From contig JAHIQI010000054.1 of assembly GCA_018902755.1 (NCBI GenBank), positions 1 through 46,107 on the forward strand: a stretch of DNA of 46,107 bases, written 5' to 3'. Shown piece after piece: positions 22,760 to 31,880 of the stretch. This DNA comes from Pseudomonadota bacterium. GTDB lineage: Bacteria > Desulfobacterota > Desulfarculia > Desulfarculales > Desulfarculaceae. Position numbers and translations under genes: made by a program. Below the pieces are notes generated by a model, which saw only the letters and a list, made by a program, of their open reading frames with translations, searched no databases and had not been told where the DNA came from. How positions within the stretch are numbered: the stretch's first letter is position 1; the number at the start of each line of letters is the position of its first letter.

Positions 22760-25700
22760 CTACTGATTCGGGGATTTTTGCTCCGGCTGGTCCTGGGGCG
22801 CGGGCGTCTTGTCCTGGGTCTTGGCCTTTTTCTCCTCGCGGAAAAAGTCGAAGTCCCTGGTGAAAACGAAGTCCACCCCGTTGTCGCGGGTGTCGCCGAT
22901 GGTGCTCTCGATGGCGAAATATCTGGTGAAGCGGTATTCCAGCCCCACGTTCTGTCCGCCGTAGGGCCCCAGGTTCTGGCGGTAGCGCAGGTACAAATTT
23001 TCATTCAGGTACTTGCCTGCCTCCAGGGAGGACCCGGTGGAAGGCGCGTTGTGCACCGTGACCACGTCGGGGCTCAGGTCCGCGCCGAAAAGCCTGGTCA
23101 TCTCCTTTTGCCCCGCCTGGCCCAACAGGGCCAACGCCTGGGCCGAAAGGTCCTTGCTCTGGCCCTTGTTCAGATCCTTGGCGGGCCGCCCAAAGATAAT
23201 GGTGCTCAGTATATCGGCCTGGCTCATGGGAGGCAGGGAGTTCAGACTGATCACCGGGTTGTTGGCGGTGCCCCCCACCTCCACGAACACGGTGGTGGTG
23301 CCCATCTGCAACCTGGCCTCGGCGCTCAGCCTGGGGTTGGGCTGCTTCTTGTCCGCGAAGTCAACCTTGCCCGAGAGCACGTCGAATCGCCGCCCGGACA
23401 AGAGGATCAAGCCCTGGGTGATCCTTATCACCCCGCCGAAGATGAGAGGCTGGTTCGGCTCCTTTTTCAGGGTCAAACCGCCGGTGGCCTCCATCCAGCC
23501 GTCGTCCAGGGTGATGCGGGTGCGCTGGCCCAGGGAGATTTCCAGGTCCGCCTTCAGGGGGTCCAGGGCGGGCGGCAGGCTGAAGCGCTTGTCCTTGATT
23601 TCCAATGGCGGCGGCTTCTGGCCTGGTTTTAGGACCACCACGTCCTCGATCCCCGCCGGGGCCGAGAGCCCCAGGCGCACCCCGATGTCGGACACGCCCA
23701 CCCGGCCGCTGATCACCGGGTGCTTGAAGTCGCCGGTGACCTCCACCCGGGAGGTAACGTCCATCTGGGCGTAGGTTCCGGCCACCACCAGCAGGTTGTG
23801 GCTGGTCAGGCGCAGGTCCAGCGCTCCGGGTCCCTTGAAGGGCAGGCCCAGGCCGCCGCTTATCTCGATGTCGCCGTCGCTCACCGCCCGGGCCCGGTTG
23901 ATCCTCACCCGGGTCCCCTCTATGGCCAGGTCCAGCTCGATCTTTTCCACCTGCTGGCCGGTGGCGTCAACCACCAGGGAGCCGTCCTTGAGCTTCAGCC
24001 ATCCGGTCACGGTGGGCTGCTTGAGGGTGCCGCCCACGGTCAGCTCCAGTTGGGCATTGCCCTTCATCTGGCGGATGCCCGGCGCCAGGGAGGCGGCCAG
24101 GGCCAGGGGCAGGTCGCGGCCCGTGGCCCGGAGATGGATGCCCTCGCCGGTGGGCTCCCACACCGGGGGGCGCAGGCTCACGCTGAGGCCGGACCAGCCG
24201 CTTAGCTCCAGGGCCTGGTGGGAGCCGTAGCTCAACCGGCCCTTGACCGTGATGCGCTCACCGGCGTAATCGGCCGAGAACTGGGCGGTCATGGGCTCCA
24301 GGCCTTCCAGCTCCAGGTGGCTAACCTTGCCCTGGATCGTCATCACCGGCTGGCCCAAGGTGCCGCTCACGGTGGCCTTGCCGTCCAGGCGCGAGCGTGG
24401 CGGCAGGCTGGTGCCCTGGCCCACCACGTGGTTCATCTTGATGCTGCTCAGCTCCAGGGCGGCCTTTATCTCGCCGGTGTGCTTGAAGTCCCCGGACAGG
24501 CTGACCCGCTCTTCGCCCTGCACCAGCTCGAAGCCGCTTACCTTCACTTCTTCGCTGCCCAGGATCATTTGGGCGGTGCCCTTCTGGTCCCAGCGCCCCA
24601 AGGCCCCTCGGCGCACCCAAAGGTCGCTCAGGCTGGCCTTGAAGGGCAGCTGGAGCAGGTTTTGGCTGATGAGCTTGAAGCTGATTCCGGTATCCGGCCC
24701 CTCGCCCTGCACCAGGATCTCTTCCTTGCCCTCCACGAAATCGGCCCGCACCGCGGCCCGCTCCAGGAATATCTCGCCGGACATCCAACCGGCGGCGGTC
24801 ATCTGGGCCCAGCCCTTGAGGCGCGGTCCCAGGTTCTTGATGTCGGCCTCCAGGTGCAGCTGGCGGGCCAGGGCGTGGCGGGTGTAGAGCCGCCCCACGC
24901 TTAGCTCCACTCTGAGGTCGGGGTGGTCCCAGGGGCCGGTGAGCCGCCCCTTGGCCTCCAGGGCCCCGGACAGGGCCATCGGAGGGGTGAGCTTGGATTC
25001 GGTGAGGCGTTGGATAAGCTCGGCCATGTCCGGCACGTTCAGCTTGAAGCGCAGGTTGGCCTGGTCCCAGTGAACCCGGCCCCTGGCGTCCAGGGTGGCC
25101 AGGTTGGACTCCAGATGCATCTCCTCCAAACGCCAGTGAGCCCCTTGACGGTGGCCCTTGGCGTGCAGGGAGTCGATCTCCAGGCCCGGCGCGGCTCGGG
25201 ACTTGTCCAGGTCCAGCTCCAGGGCCAAATCTTCCAACGCGCCCTTGGCCCTGGCTCGGCCGCTCAGCTTGGCTTGGGCCAGACCGGCGGGCAGGGGCAG
25301 GTCCAGGCCCGGCGGGAGCGTCAGGTCGTGGAAGGCGGCCTGGGCGTCCAGGGTCAGGGGCTTGGCGCCCCCAGGCAGCTCAAGGCTTCCCTGGGCCTCC
25401 ACCCGGCCCCAGGGGGCGGCGAGGGTCAAAGCCTGCACCAGGATGCGGTCGCCCTGCAAGCTGGCCTTGGCCTTCAGCGGCCCGGCGCTGAGCTTTTGCC
25501 AGGCGGCCCTGTCCAGGTCCAACTCCAGGTTGAGCGGAGTCTCGCCGCCGGGCCAGGCCGGGCTGTCCAGGCTCCAGCCGCCCTCCAGCTTGGCCTGGGC
25601 CATGGGCAGGCCCCAGTCGGCCAGGGCCACCTGCTCCAAGCGCCCGCTGAAGGACATGGCCCCGGCCTGGGGCTCCAGCCAGCCGTCCAGCTTCAGGGCC

Positions 25701-26557
25701 TGGGCGCCTTGGCTCACCTGGCCGCGCAGGGTGATCTTTTGCCATGAGCCCCCGGCGCTGAGCTCCAGGGCCAGGGGGCCGCTGGGCAGGGCGGGCAGGG
25801 GCCACTCCAGGGGCAGATCCCCGGCCGCCAAGCGGGGGGCCTTGATGATCGCCTTGAGGCGGTGGGGCGCGGCCAGCGCCACCTCCCCGCTGAGCTCCAC
25901 CTGGTTGGGGCCGCTGGAGGCCACCAGGCGCTTCAGGGTGAGGCGCTTGGAGTCCAACGCGCTGTCCAGGCTGAGGAACAGCGGCTTGGCCAGGCCCTGT
26001 ACCGTCAGCAGGCTGCGGCGCAGCTTGGCCCAGGCCTTGAGCCCGCGGGCGTCCAGGACCAAGCCCCCGTCCAGATCAACCTGGGCCACCGATTGCAGCG
26101 CGCCCAACTGCCCCCCGGCCTCCAGGCTGCCGCCGGTTATCTTCAGACGTTTGATGCTCAGCGCCAGGCCCATGTCTCCCCCATCGTCCGGGGGCAATGG
26201 CAGGGGCAGGCTGACCCGGGGCCGCACCGCGGTGAGGGAGTTGATCCTGATGCGTCCGCCCAACAGGGACAGCAGGTTGTAGGACAGCTCCAGGCGCTCC
26301 ACCTCGATGACCTTGCGCCCCTGGTGGGTCAGGCTCAGGCCCTTGGCCGTGGTGTTGAACAGCAGGCTGCCCTCCAGGCTACCGATCTCCATCTCGGCCC
26401 CGGTGGCCTGGGCCACCTGGGACTTGATCTGGTCCACCAGCCAGGCGCGGAAGGCGTCGCTGCGCCCCACCGCCCAGGCCCCGGCCAGCAACAGGGCCAG
26501 GGCCAGAAAGGCGATGCCCAGAGCCGCCCAAAGGCCGTGTATTTTGCCCCGCAGCAT
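22760..26557 (-). CDS. tamB: TamB/DUF490-type translocation and assembly protein
   Basis: A 1,265-residue protein with an N-terminal membrane anchor (WAALGIAFLALALLLAGAWAVG). A very long beta-rich repeat region follows, rich in alternating short strands of L, K, G and D. The C terminus carries the DUF490 domain (LILLSGRRFDVLSGKVDFADKKQPNPRL, then PPMSQADILSTIIFGRP and NLYLRYRQNLG). TamB bridges the inner and outer membranes and takes part in lipid transport and outer-membrane protein assembly, usually with TamA. TamA is encoded directly upstream, overlapping by TGATG. The family is well supported; the cargo is not shown. Confidence 0.88.
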   Translation of the reverse strand: MLRGKIHGLWAALGIAFLALALLLAGAWAVGRSDAFRAWLVDQIKSQVAQATGAEMEIGSLEGSLLFNTTAKGLSLTHQGRKVIEVERLELSYNLLSLLGGRIRINSLTAVRPRVSLPLPLPPDDGGDMGLALSIKRLKITGGSLEAGGQLGALQSVAQVDLDGGLVLDARGLKAWAKLRRSLLTVQGLAKPLFLSLDSALDSKRLTLKRLVASSGPNQVELSGEVALAAPHRLKAIIKAPRLAAGDLPLEWPLPALPSGPLALELSAGGSWQKITLRGQVSQGAQALKLDGWLEPQAGAMSFSGRLEQVALADWGLPMAQAKLEGGWSLDSPAWPGGETPLNLELDLDRAAWQKLSAGPLKAKASLQGDRILVQALTLAAPWGRVEAQGSLELPGGAKPLTLDAQAAFHDLTLPPGLDLPLPAGLAQAKLSGRARAKGALEDLALELDLDKSRAAPGLEIDSLHAKGHRQGAHWRLEEMHLESNLATLDARGRVHWDQANLRFKLNVPDMAELIQRLTESKLTPPMALSGALEAKGRLTGPWDHPDLRVELSVGRLYTRHALARQLHLEADIKNLGPRLKGWAQMTAAGWMSGEIFLERAAVRADFVEGKEEILVQGEGPDTGISFKLISQNLLQLPFKASLSDLWVRRGALGRWDQKGTAQMILGSEEVKVSGFELVQGEERVSLSGDFKHTGEIKAALELSSIKMNHVVGQGTSLPPRSRLDGKATVSGTLGQPVMTIQGKVSHLELEGLEPMTAQFSADYAGERITVKGRLSYGSHQALELSGWSGLSVSLRPPVWEPTGEGIHLRATGRDLPLALAASLAPGIRQMKGNAQLELTVGGTLKQPTVTGWLKLKDGSLVVDATGQQVEKIELDLAIEGTRVRINRARAVSDGDIEISGGLGLPFKGPGALDLRLTSHNLLVVAGTYAQMDVTSRVEVTGDFKHPVISGRVGVSDIGVRLGLSAPAGIEDVVVLKPGQKPPPLEIKDKRFSLPPALDPLKADLEISLGQRTRITLDDGWMEATGGLTLKKEPNQPLIFGGVIRITQGLILLSGRRFDVLSGKVDFADKKQPNPRLSAEARLQMGTTTVFVEVGGTANNPVISLNSLPPMSQADILSTIIFGRPAKDLNKGQSKDLSAQALALLGQAGQKEMTRLFGADLSPDVVTVHNAPSTGSSLEAGKYLNENLYLRYRQNLGPYGGQNVGLEYRFTRYFAIESTIGDTRDNGVDFVFTRDFDFFREEKKAKTQDKTPAPQDQPEQKSPNQ

Positions 26558-28425
26558 CAGAACGCCTGCCCCACGCTGAGGTAGACCGCGTAGCGGTCGA
26601 AGGGCTCGCCCGAGGGCGGGTTGAGCTGGTAGCCGATGTCCAGGCGGATGGGCCCCACCGGGGTGTTGTAGCGCAGGCCGAAGCCGGTGGTGTAGCGCAG
26701 GCTGCCGAAGGTGTCCTCCACCCGCTCCCAGGCGTTACCGGTGTCCAAAAACACCACCCCGCCCAGGGCGTCGTAGATGGGGAAGCGCACCTCCAGGCTG
26801 CCCACGGCCATGGAGGCCCCGCCCAGGGGCTTGCCGCTGTTGTCCAGGGGGCCCAAAAGCTGGTAGGGGTAGCCGCGCACCGAGTCCGCCCCGCCGGGGA
26901 AGAAGCGCCGGATCAGGGGCACCCGGTCGGTGCCGGGCAGGGCCCAGACCACCCCGGCCTGGGCCCGGGCGGCCAGGTACCAGTTTTCCCAGGGCAGGGG
27001 CAACACATGGCGCAGGTCGGCCTCGGCCCGGATGAACTCCACTTCCGATCCGATTCCCTTGAGGGCGTTTTCCACCTCCAGGCGGCCATAGGTGCCCTTG
27101 GTGGCGTCCAGGAAGGAGTCCCGGCTGTCGAAGATGAGGCCCACCGGGATGGAGGAGATGAAAAAGGTCTGCTTTTCGTAGGCCGGGTCCGGCACGTGGG
27201 TCTTCAGCTCCCGGAGTTGGTCCCGCTCCATGTTGTAGCCCGCGTACCAGGACCATTCCTTGTCCACCACGTATTCCAGGGCCGGGTTGACGAACAGGCG
27301 GTTGTTGATGTAGGCCTCGGTGTCTCGCTGCTCGATGCCCCCCCGGAGCACCAGGGTGGAGCGGCGGTTGAGCAGGTAGGGCTTTTTCAGGGTGCCCACC
27401 AGGCCGGTGTAGATGGAACTGAGCTTGCCCTCGATGGACAGGGTTTCGTTCCAGCCCAGCACGTTGCGGTTCACCTGCTGGATGCGCACCCGGAAGTGGT
27501 CCTCGGTGCCCCAGCCCAGGCCAAGCTGGATGCTGTGAGGGTCGCGCTCTCGCACCTCCACCAGGATGGGCACCTGGTTGTCCTTGGCCTCCTTGTACAG
27601 GGGGCGCAGGGTCACCGAGGAGAAGAAACCGGTGTTGAGTAGGGCCTGCTGGGTCTGCTTGAGGGCGCTGGGGGAAAAGGGCTGGCCCCTGGTGTAGGTG
27701 GCCTCGTCCAGGATGAACTTGCGCCCCAGGCTGTGATTGCCCCTGACCTGGCTGTCGCCGAACAAAAAGCGGAGGCCCGGCTCTATCTTGAACAGGATCT
27801 CGGCCTGGTTGCGCTCCAAAAAGACCCGCACCTGACCCAAGACCTTGTTGCGGGGCCGGGCCTGGTCCGCGAAAAACTTGGCGATGTCCTCTTTGGTCTG
27901 CTCATAGCGGTCGAGCAAGAAGCGCTGCCCCGGCTGCAGGACCAGGAGCTTTTTTACGTCATCTTCCCACAAGCGGCGGGCTTGGTCGTCGCTCCAGACC
28001 AAGGTGGTCTTCTCCACCGTGGTGGGCGGCCCCTGCTTGGCGGTGAAGATCAGTCGGAGGGTCCGGTTCGCTTCGTTGCGGTCCTCGGTGGCGGTCACCT
28101 CGGCGTTGAAATAGCCCTGCTCCTGAAACAGGACCTTGAGGCGGCGCACGTCGCCCGCTACCTTGAAGGAGTCGTAGGGCTCGTTCTGGCGCAAGGCCAA
28201 GGCCGCGGCGGCCTTGCTCTCCACCACTTCCGCCGCCTGGGAGGGGCTGACCGCCTCGAATCCCCGGAAGCTGATGCCGCTGATGCGCCAGGGGGAGGTG
28301 GCTTTGGGGGCCTGAAGGTCGAAGCTGTCCACGGGGTCCATGTCGTCGACGGCCCTGGAGACGGCGGCCGGGCACAAAATCAGCGCCGCCGCCAAAACTA
28401 TGGTGAGCAACTTGCCCATAAACAT
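26557..28425 (-). CDS. tamA: TamA/BamA-family outer-membrane protein (Omp85)
   Basis: A protein of about 620 residues. A signal peptide (KLLTIVLAAALILCPAAVSRA) is followed by POTRA-like modules (ISGISFRGFEAVSPSQAAEVV; later VRGNHSLGRKFILDEA), then a C-terminal 16-strand beta-barrel with GGADSVRGYPY, the Omp85 RGY motif, and a C-terminal aromatic (GQAF). It would sit in the outer membrane and work with TamB, the next gene. The ATG at 28425 or at 28419 gives a normal signal peptide. A frame open to 28485 adds a non-signal-like extension and is not used. Confidence 0.88.
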   Translation of the reverse strand: MFMGKLLTIVLAAALILCPAAVSRAVDDMDPVDSFDLQAPKATSPWRISGISFRGFEAVSPSQAAEVVESKAAAALALRQNEPYDSFKVAGDVRRLKVLFQEQGYFNAEVTATEDRNEANRTLRLIFTAKQGPPTTVEKTTLVWSDDQARRLWEDDVKKLLVLQPGQRFLLDRYEQTKEDIAKFFADQARPRNKVLGQVRVFLERNQAEILFKIEPGLRFLFGDSQVRGNHSLGRKFILDEATYTRGQPFSPSALKQTQQALLNTGFFSSVTLRPLYKEAKDNQVPILVEVRERDPHSIQLGLGWGTEDHFRVRIQQVNRNVLGWNETLSIEGKLSSIYTGLVGTLKKPYLLNRRSTLVLRGGIEQRDTEAYINNRLFVNPALEYVVDKEWSWYAGYNMERDQLRELKTHVPDPAYEKQTFFISSIPVGLIFDSRDSFLDATKGTYGRLEVENALKGIGSEVEFIRAEADLRHVLPLPWENWYLAARAQAGVVWALPGTDRVPLIRRFFPGGADSVRGYPYQLLGPLDNSGKPLGGASMAVGSLEVRFPIYDALGGVVFLDTGNAWERVEDTFGSLRYTTGFGLRYNTPVGPIRLDIGYQLNPPSGEPFDRYAVYLSVGQAF

Positions 28426-28533
28426 TGATGATATGCTATCAATGCCGGAGCAACAAGCGGGCGCTCCAAATGAACTTGCCCTCACGCGGCGGTCGGAGCG
28501 GCCCTGAAGGCGGCGACGGGAGCATCAGCGGAT

Positions 28534-30159
28534 ATGGAACAAGCGCAAACCGACCCCCAAGTGCTTCAGGCCCTGGGCCGGGTGGAGACATATCCCCACC
28601 CGGTGGAGTCCATCGAGCACCTTCAGACCCATATAAGCCACATCTTTCTCACCGGCCCCATGGCCTACAAGCTAAAGAAGCCGGTGGACCTTGGCTTCCT
28701 GGATTTTCGCGGCCTGGAGGAACGCAAGCGGTTTTGCCTGGAGGAGCTTAGGCTGAACCGCCGCCTGGCCCCGGCGATATACCTTCAGGTGCTGGCCGTG
28801 GTGCGCCGCGATGGCGGCCTGGCCCTGGCCCCTTGGGAGCAGCCCGGCGGGGAGGTGCTGGAGTATGTGGTCCAGATGGTCCAGATGGACCAGGAGCGCA
28901 TGATGGACCGCCTGCTGGACCAGGGAGCGGTGACCCCGGAGCAGGTGTGCGACCTGGCCCGCCTGCTGGCCCGCTTCTACGCCTCTGAGCCGGGCGGGCC
29001 CCAGGTGTCCTTTGCCGGGCGGCCCTCCCAGGTGCGTCTGAACGTTGAGGAAAACTTCCGCCAGACCGAGGACTACCAGGGCATATGCGTAAGCCCCCGG
29101 CGCTGGCGGGCGGTGCGGGACTACAGCCTGGGCTTTCTGCGGGAGCACCGGGAGCTGTTCAAGCAGCGGGTGGCCCAGGGCCGGGTGGTGGACGGCCACG
29201 GCGACCTGCACTCTGGCAACATCAACCTGCCGGGGGACGGCCCGCCCATCGTCTTCGACTGCATCGAGTTCAACCAGCGCTTCCGCTGGCAGGACGCGGC
29301 CTGCGACCTGGCTTTTTTGGCCATGGACCTGGACCACCACGGCCGCCGGGACCTGCGCGAGGTGCTGGTGAGCGAATACATCACCGCCGGCGGCGACCGC
29401 GATCTGCTCAGGGTGCTGGATTTCTACATGTGCTACCGGGCGGTGGTGCGGGCCAAGGTCTACGGCTTCATGCACGAGGACCCCGGCTTGGAGCTGGCCG
29501 AGCGCTTCCGGGACCTGGGGCGGGCCCGCTCCTATTTCCGCCAGGCGGCGGGCTACGCCGGGGGCGAGCCGCCTTATTTCCTGGTGTGTTTCATGGGCCT
29601 GATGGGCACCGGCAAGAGCTATCTGGCCAAGCTGCTGGCCCAGGCCACCGGCTGGCCCCGCCTCAGCTCGGACGTGGTGCGCAAGCAGCGGGCTGGCATG
29701 AGCCCCGGCCAGGCCAGCCGCGACGCCTGGGGCCAGGGGCTCTACGGCCCCTCGGCCACCACCGACACCTACGAGGCCCTGGCCCGGCGGGCGGGCTCGC
29801 GCCTGGAGATGGGCGGCAGCGTCATCGTGGACGCCTCCTTCACCCATGAATCCTGGCGGGAGCGCTTCTTGGAGCTGGCCGCGGGGCAGGGGGCCACGCC
29901 GCTGTTGGTGGAGGTGCACGCCTCGCCCCAGGTGGTGGCCGAGCGCCTGGCCCGGCGTGAGGCCGAAGGCAGCTCGCCCAGCGACGGCCGTCTGGAGCTG
30001 GTGGCGGCCCAGGCGGCCAGTTGGCAGGAGGTGGGCCCCCAGGCGGCGGAGCACCTGCTGCGGGTGGACGGCGGGGCCGGGGCCGAAGCCAAAATGGCCA
30101 TGCTGATTGCCAGGTTGGATGAGCTGGGATACATTCCTGAAAACCACATAGAGGACTGA
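28534..30159 (+). CDS. Aminoglycoside-phosphotransferase-like and AAA kinase fusion
   Basis: A 541-residue two-domain protein. Residues about 40-320 resemble the APH kinase fold, with the catalytic loop VDGHGDLHSGNI and metal-site VFDCIEFN. Residues about 345-530 are a P-loop kinase with Walker A GLMGTGKSY and a lid region (VAERLARREAEG). This APH plus AAA_33 arrangement is a known conserved family whose substrate is not established; a small metabolite is likely. It is two bases upstream of adenine deaminase, which suggests an operon. The start has a weak GGGAGC site. Confidence 0.85.
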   Translation: MEQAQTDPQVLQALGRVETYPHPVESIEHLQTHISHIFLTGPMAYKLKKPVDLGFLDFRGLEERKRFCLEELRLNRRLAPAIYLQVLAVVRRDGGLALAPWEQPGGEVLEYVVQMVQMDQERMMDRLLDQGAVTPEQVCDLARLLARFYASEPGGPQVSFAGRPSQVRLNVEENFRQTEDYQGICVSPRRWRAVRDYSLGFLREHRELFKQRVAQGRVVDGHGDLHSGNINLPGDGPPIVFDCIEFNQRFRWQDAACDLAFLAMDLDHHGRRDLREVLVSEYITAGGDRDLLRVLDFYMCYRAVVRAKVYGFMHEDPGLELAERFRDLGRARSYFRQAAGYAGGEPPYFLVCFMGLMGTGKSYLAKLLAQATGWPRLSSDVVRKQRAGMSPGQASRDAWGQGLYGPSATTDTYEALARRAGSRLEMGGSVIVDASFTHESWRERFLELAAGQGATPLLVEVHASPQVVAERLARREAEGSSPSDGRLELVAAQAASWQEVGPQAAEHLLRVDGGAGAEAKMAMLIARLDELGYIPENHIED

Positions 30160-30161
30160 GC

Positions 30162-31880
30162 ATGGACTGGACTGGGCGGCAACAGGAGCGTTTGGCCACG
30201 GCCCGGGGCGACGCCCCGGCGGATCTGGTGTTCACCGGCGGCAAGGTGGTCAACCTGTTCACCGGCGCGTTGGAAGAGGTTGACGTGGCGGTGCGCCTGG
30301 GCCGGGTGGTGGGCCTGGGCTCCTACCAGGGGCGGCGCACGGTGGACCTGGGGGGGGCCTTTCTCTGCCCGGCCTTCATGGAGGGGCACATCCATGTGGA
30401 GTCCAGCCTTTTGGCCCCGGCGGAGTTGGCCAAGGCCATGGTCCCCCACGGCACCTGCGCCCTGGTGGGCGACCCCCACGAGATCGGCAACGTGCTGGGC
30501 CTGGCCGGGGTGGAGGCCATGCTTGCCGCCAGCCGGGACCTGCCCATGGAGTTTTTCTTCATGGCCCCCTCCTGCGTTCCCGCCACTCCCCTGGAGGATT
30601 CGGGCGCGGACCTGGAGGCCGGGGATTTGGAGCGCCTGGCCCGCCACGGGCGGGTGCTGGGCCTGGCCGAGATGATGAACTTCCCCGGCGCGGCGGGCGG
30701 CGATCCCGGCGTGCTGGCCAAGCTCAGGGCCTTCCGCCACCGGCCCATGGACGGCCACGCCCCCCTGCTGGGCGGCAAAGCGCTCAACGCCTATCTCACC
30801 GCCGGTCCCCAGAGCGAGCACGAGGCCACCCTGCGCTCCGAGGGGGCGGAAAAGCTGGCCCGGGGCATGTGGCTGATGATCCGCCAGGGCACCAGCGCCA
30901 AGAACCTGGACGAGTTGATCCCCCTGGTAAACCCGGTCACCGAGCGGCGCTGCCTGTTGGTCAACGACGACCTCCAGGCCGACACCCTGGCCCAGCGGGG
31001 CCACCTGGACCATCTGCTGCGCCTGGCCGTGGGTCATGGGGTGGACCCCATCAGCGCCCTGCGCATGGTCACCCTCAACCCGGCCCGGCGCTTCGGCCTG
31101 CCCCGGCGGGGGGCGGTGGCTCCCGGCTGGCGGGCCGACCTGGTGGTGCTGGATGACCTCAAGAGCTTTAAGGTGCGCCAAGTCTATCACGGCGGCGAAC
31201 TGGTGGCCCAGGACGGCAAGTGCCTGCACCCCTGCGCCACCGCCTTCCCCGACGTGGCCAGAAACACCATGCGCCTGGCTCCCCTGGTGGCCCAGAGCTT
31301 CCAGGTGAAGGCGGGCGGCCCTCAGGCGCGGGTCATCGGCCTGCTGGAGGACCAGCTCATCACCGAGAGCCTGGTGGAGGACACCCCGCAAAAAGACGGC
31401 CTGTTGGCCGCCGACGCCTCGCGCGATCTGGCCCGCCTGGCGGTGGTGGAACGCCACCAGGCCAGCGGGCGCATCGGTTTCGGCCTGGTCAAGGGACTGG
31501 GCCTTCGCGAGGGGGCCCTGGCCAGCACCGTGGCCCACGACAGCCACAACCTCATGGTGGCGGGCATGGATGACGTCTCCATGCTCACTGCGGCCCGGCG
31601 CTTGAAGGAGTTGGGCGGCGGCTGGGTGGTGACTCGGGGCGAGCAGGTCCTGGCCGAGCTGCCCTTGCCCCTGGCCGGGCTGATGAGCGACCAGCCCTTG
31701 GACACGGTGCTGGCCGGGCTGAAAGATCTTGGCGCGGCCGTGGGCAAGGTCTGCTCCCACCCCGATCCCTTCATGCCCATATCCTTCCTGGCCCTGCCGG
31801 TGATACCCCATCTCAAGATCAGCGACCGGGGGCTCATCGACGTGGACGCCTTCGCCCCGGTGGAGCTGTTCACCAAATAG
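30162..31880 (+). CDS. adeC: Adenine deaminase
   Basis: A 572-residue amidohydrolase that converts adenine to hypoxanthine and ammonia. HIHVESS is the metal site of the AdeC family, GDPHEIGNV is the second family motif, and LVNDDLQADTL supplies later metal or base contacts. The C-terminal domain (HDSHNLMVAGMDDVSMLTAA) is characteristic. Length fits E. coli Ade (588). It lies between the APH/AAA fusion and an unknown gene, each within three bases or overlapping, so the three are probably one operon. The enzyme belongs to purine salvage. Confidence 0.93.
   Translation: MDWTGRQQERLATARGDAPADLVFTGGKVVNLFTGALEEVDVAVRLGRVVGLGSYQGRRTVDLGGAFLCPAFMEGHIHVESSLLAPAELAKAMVPHGTCALVGDPHEIGNVLGLAGVEAMLAASRDLPMEFFFMAPSCVPATPLEDSGADLEAGDLERLARHGRVLGLAEMMNFPGAAGGDPGVLAKLRAFRHRPMDGHAPLLGGKALNAYLTAGPQSEHEATLRSEGAEKLARGMWLMIRQGTSAKNLDELIPLVNPVTERRCLLVNDDLQADTLAQRGHLDHLLRLAVGHGVDPISALRMVTLNPARRFGLPRRGAVAPGWRADLVVLDDLKSFKVRQVYHGGELVAQDGKCLHPCATAFPDVARNTMRLAPLVAQSFQVKAGGPQARVIGLLEDQLITESLVEDTPQKDGLLAADASRDLARLAVVERHQASGRIGFGLVKGLGLREGALASTVAHDSHNLMVAGMDDVSMLTAARRLKELGGGWVVTRGEQVLAELPLPLAGLMSDQPLDTVLAGLKDLGAAVGKVCSHPDPFMPISFLALPVIPHLKISDRGLIDVDAFAPVELFTK

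Noticed and set aside
28672..30147. A 491-codon minus-strand open frame
   Set aside because: It is antisense to the APH/AAA fusion gene and shows no motif of its own.
29769..31811. A 680-codon minus-strand open frame
   Set aside because: It is antisense to adenine deaminase and the kinase fusion, both well recognised. Composition is typical of a mirror frame.
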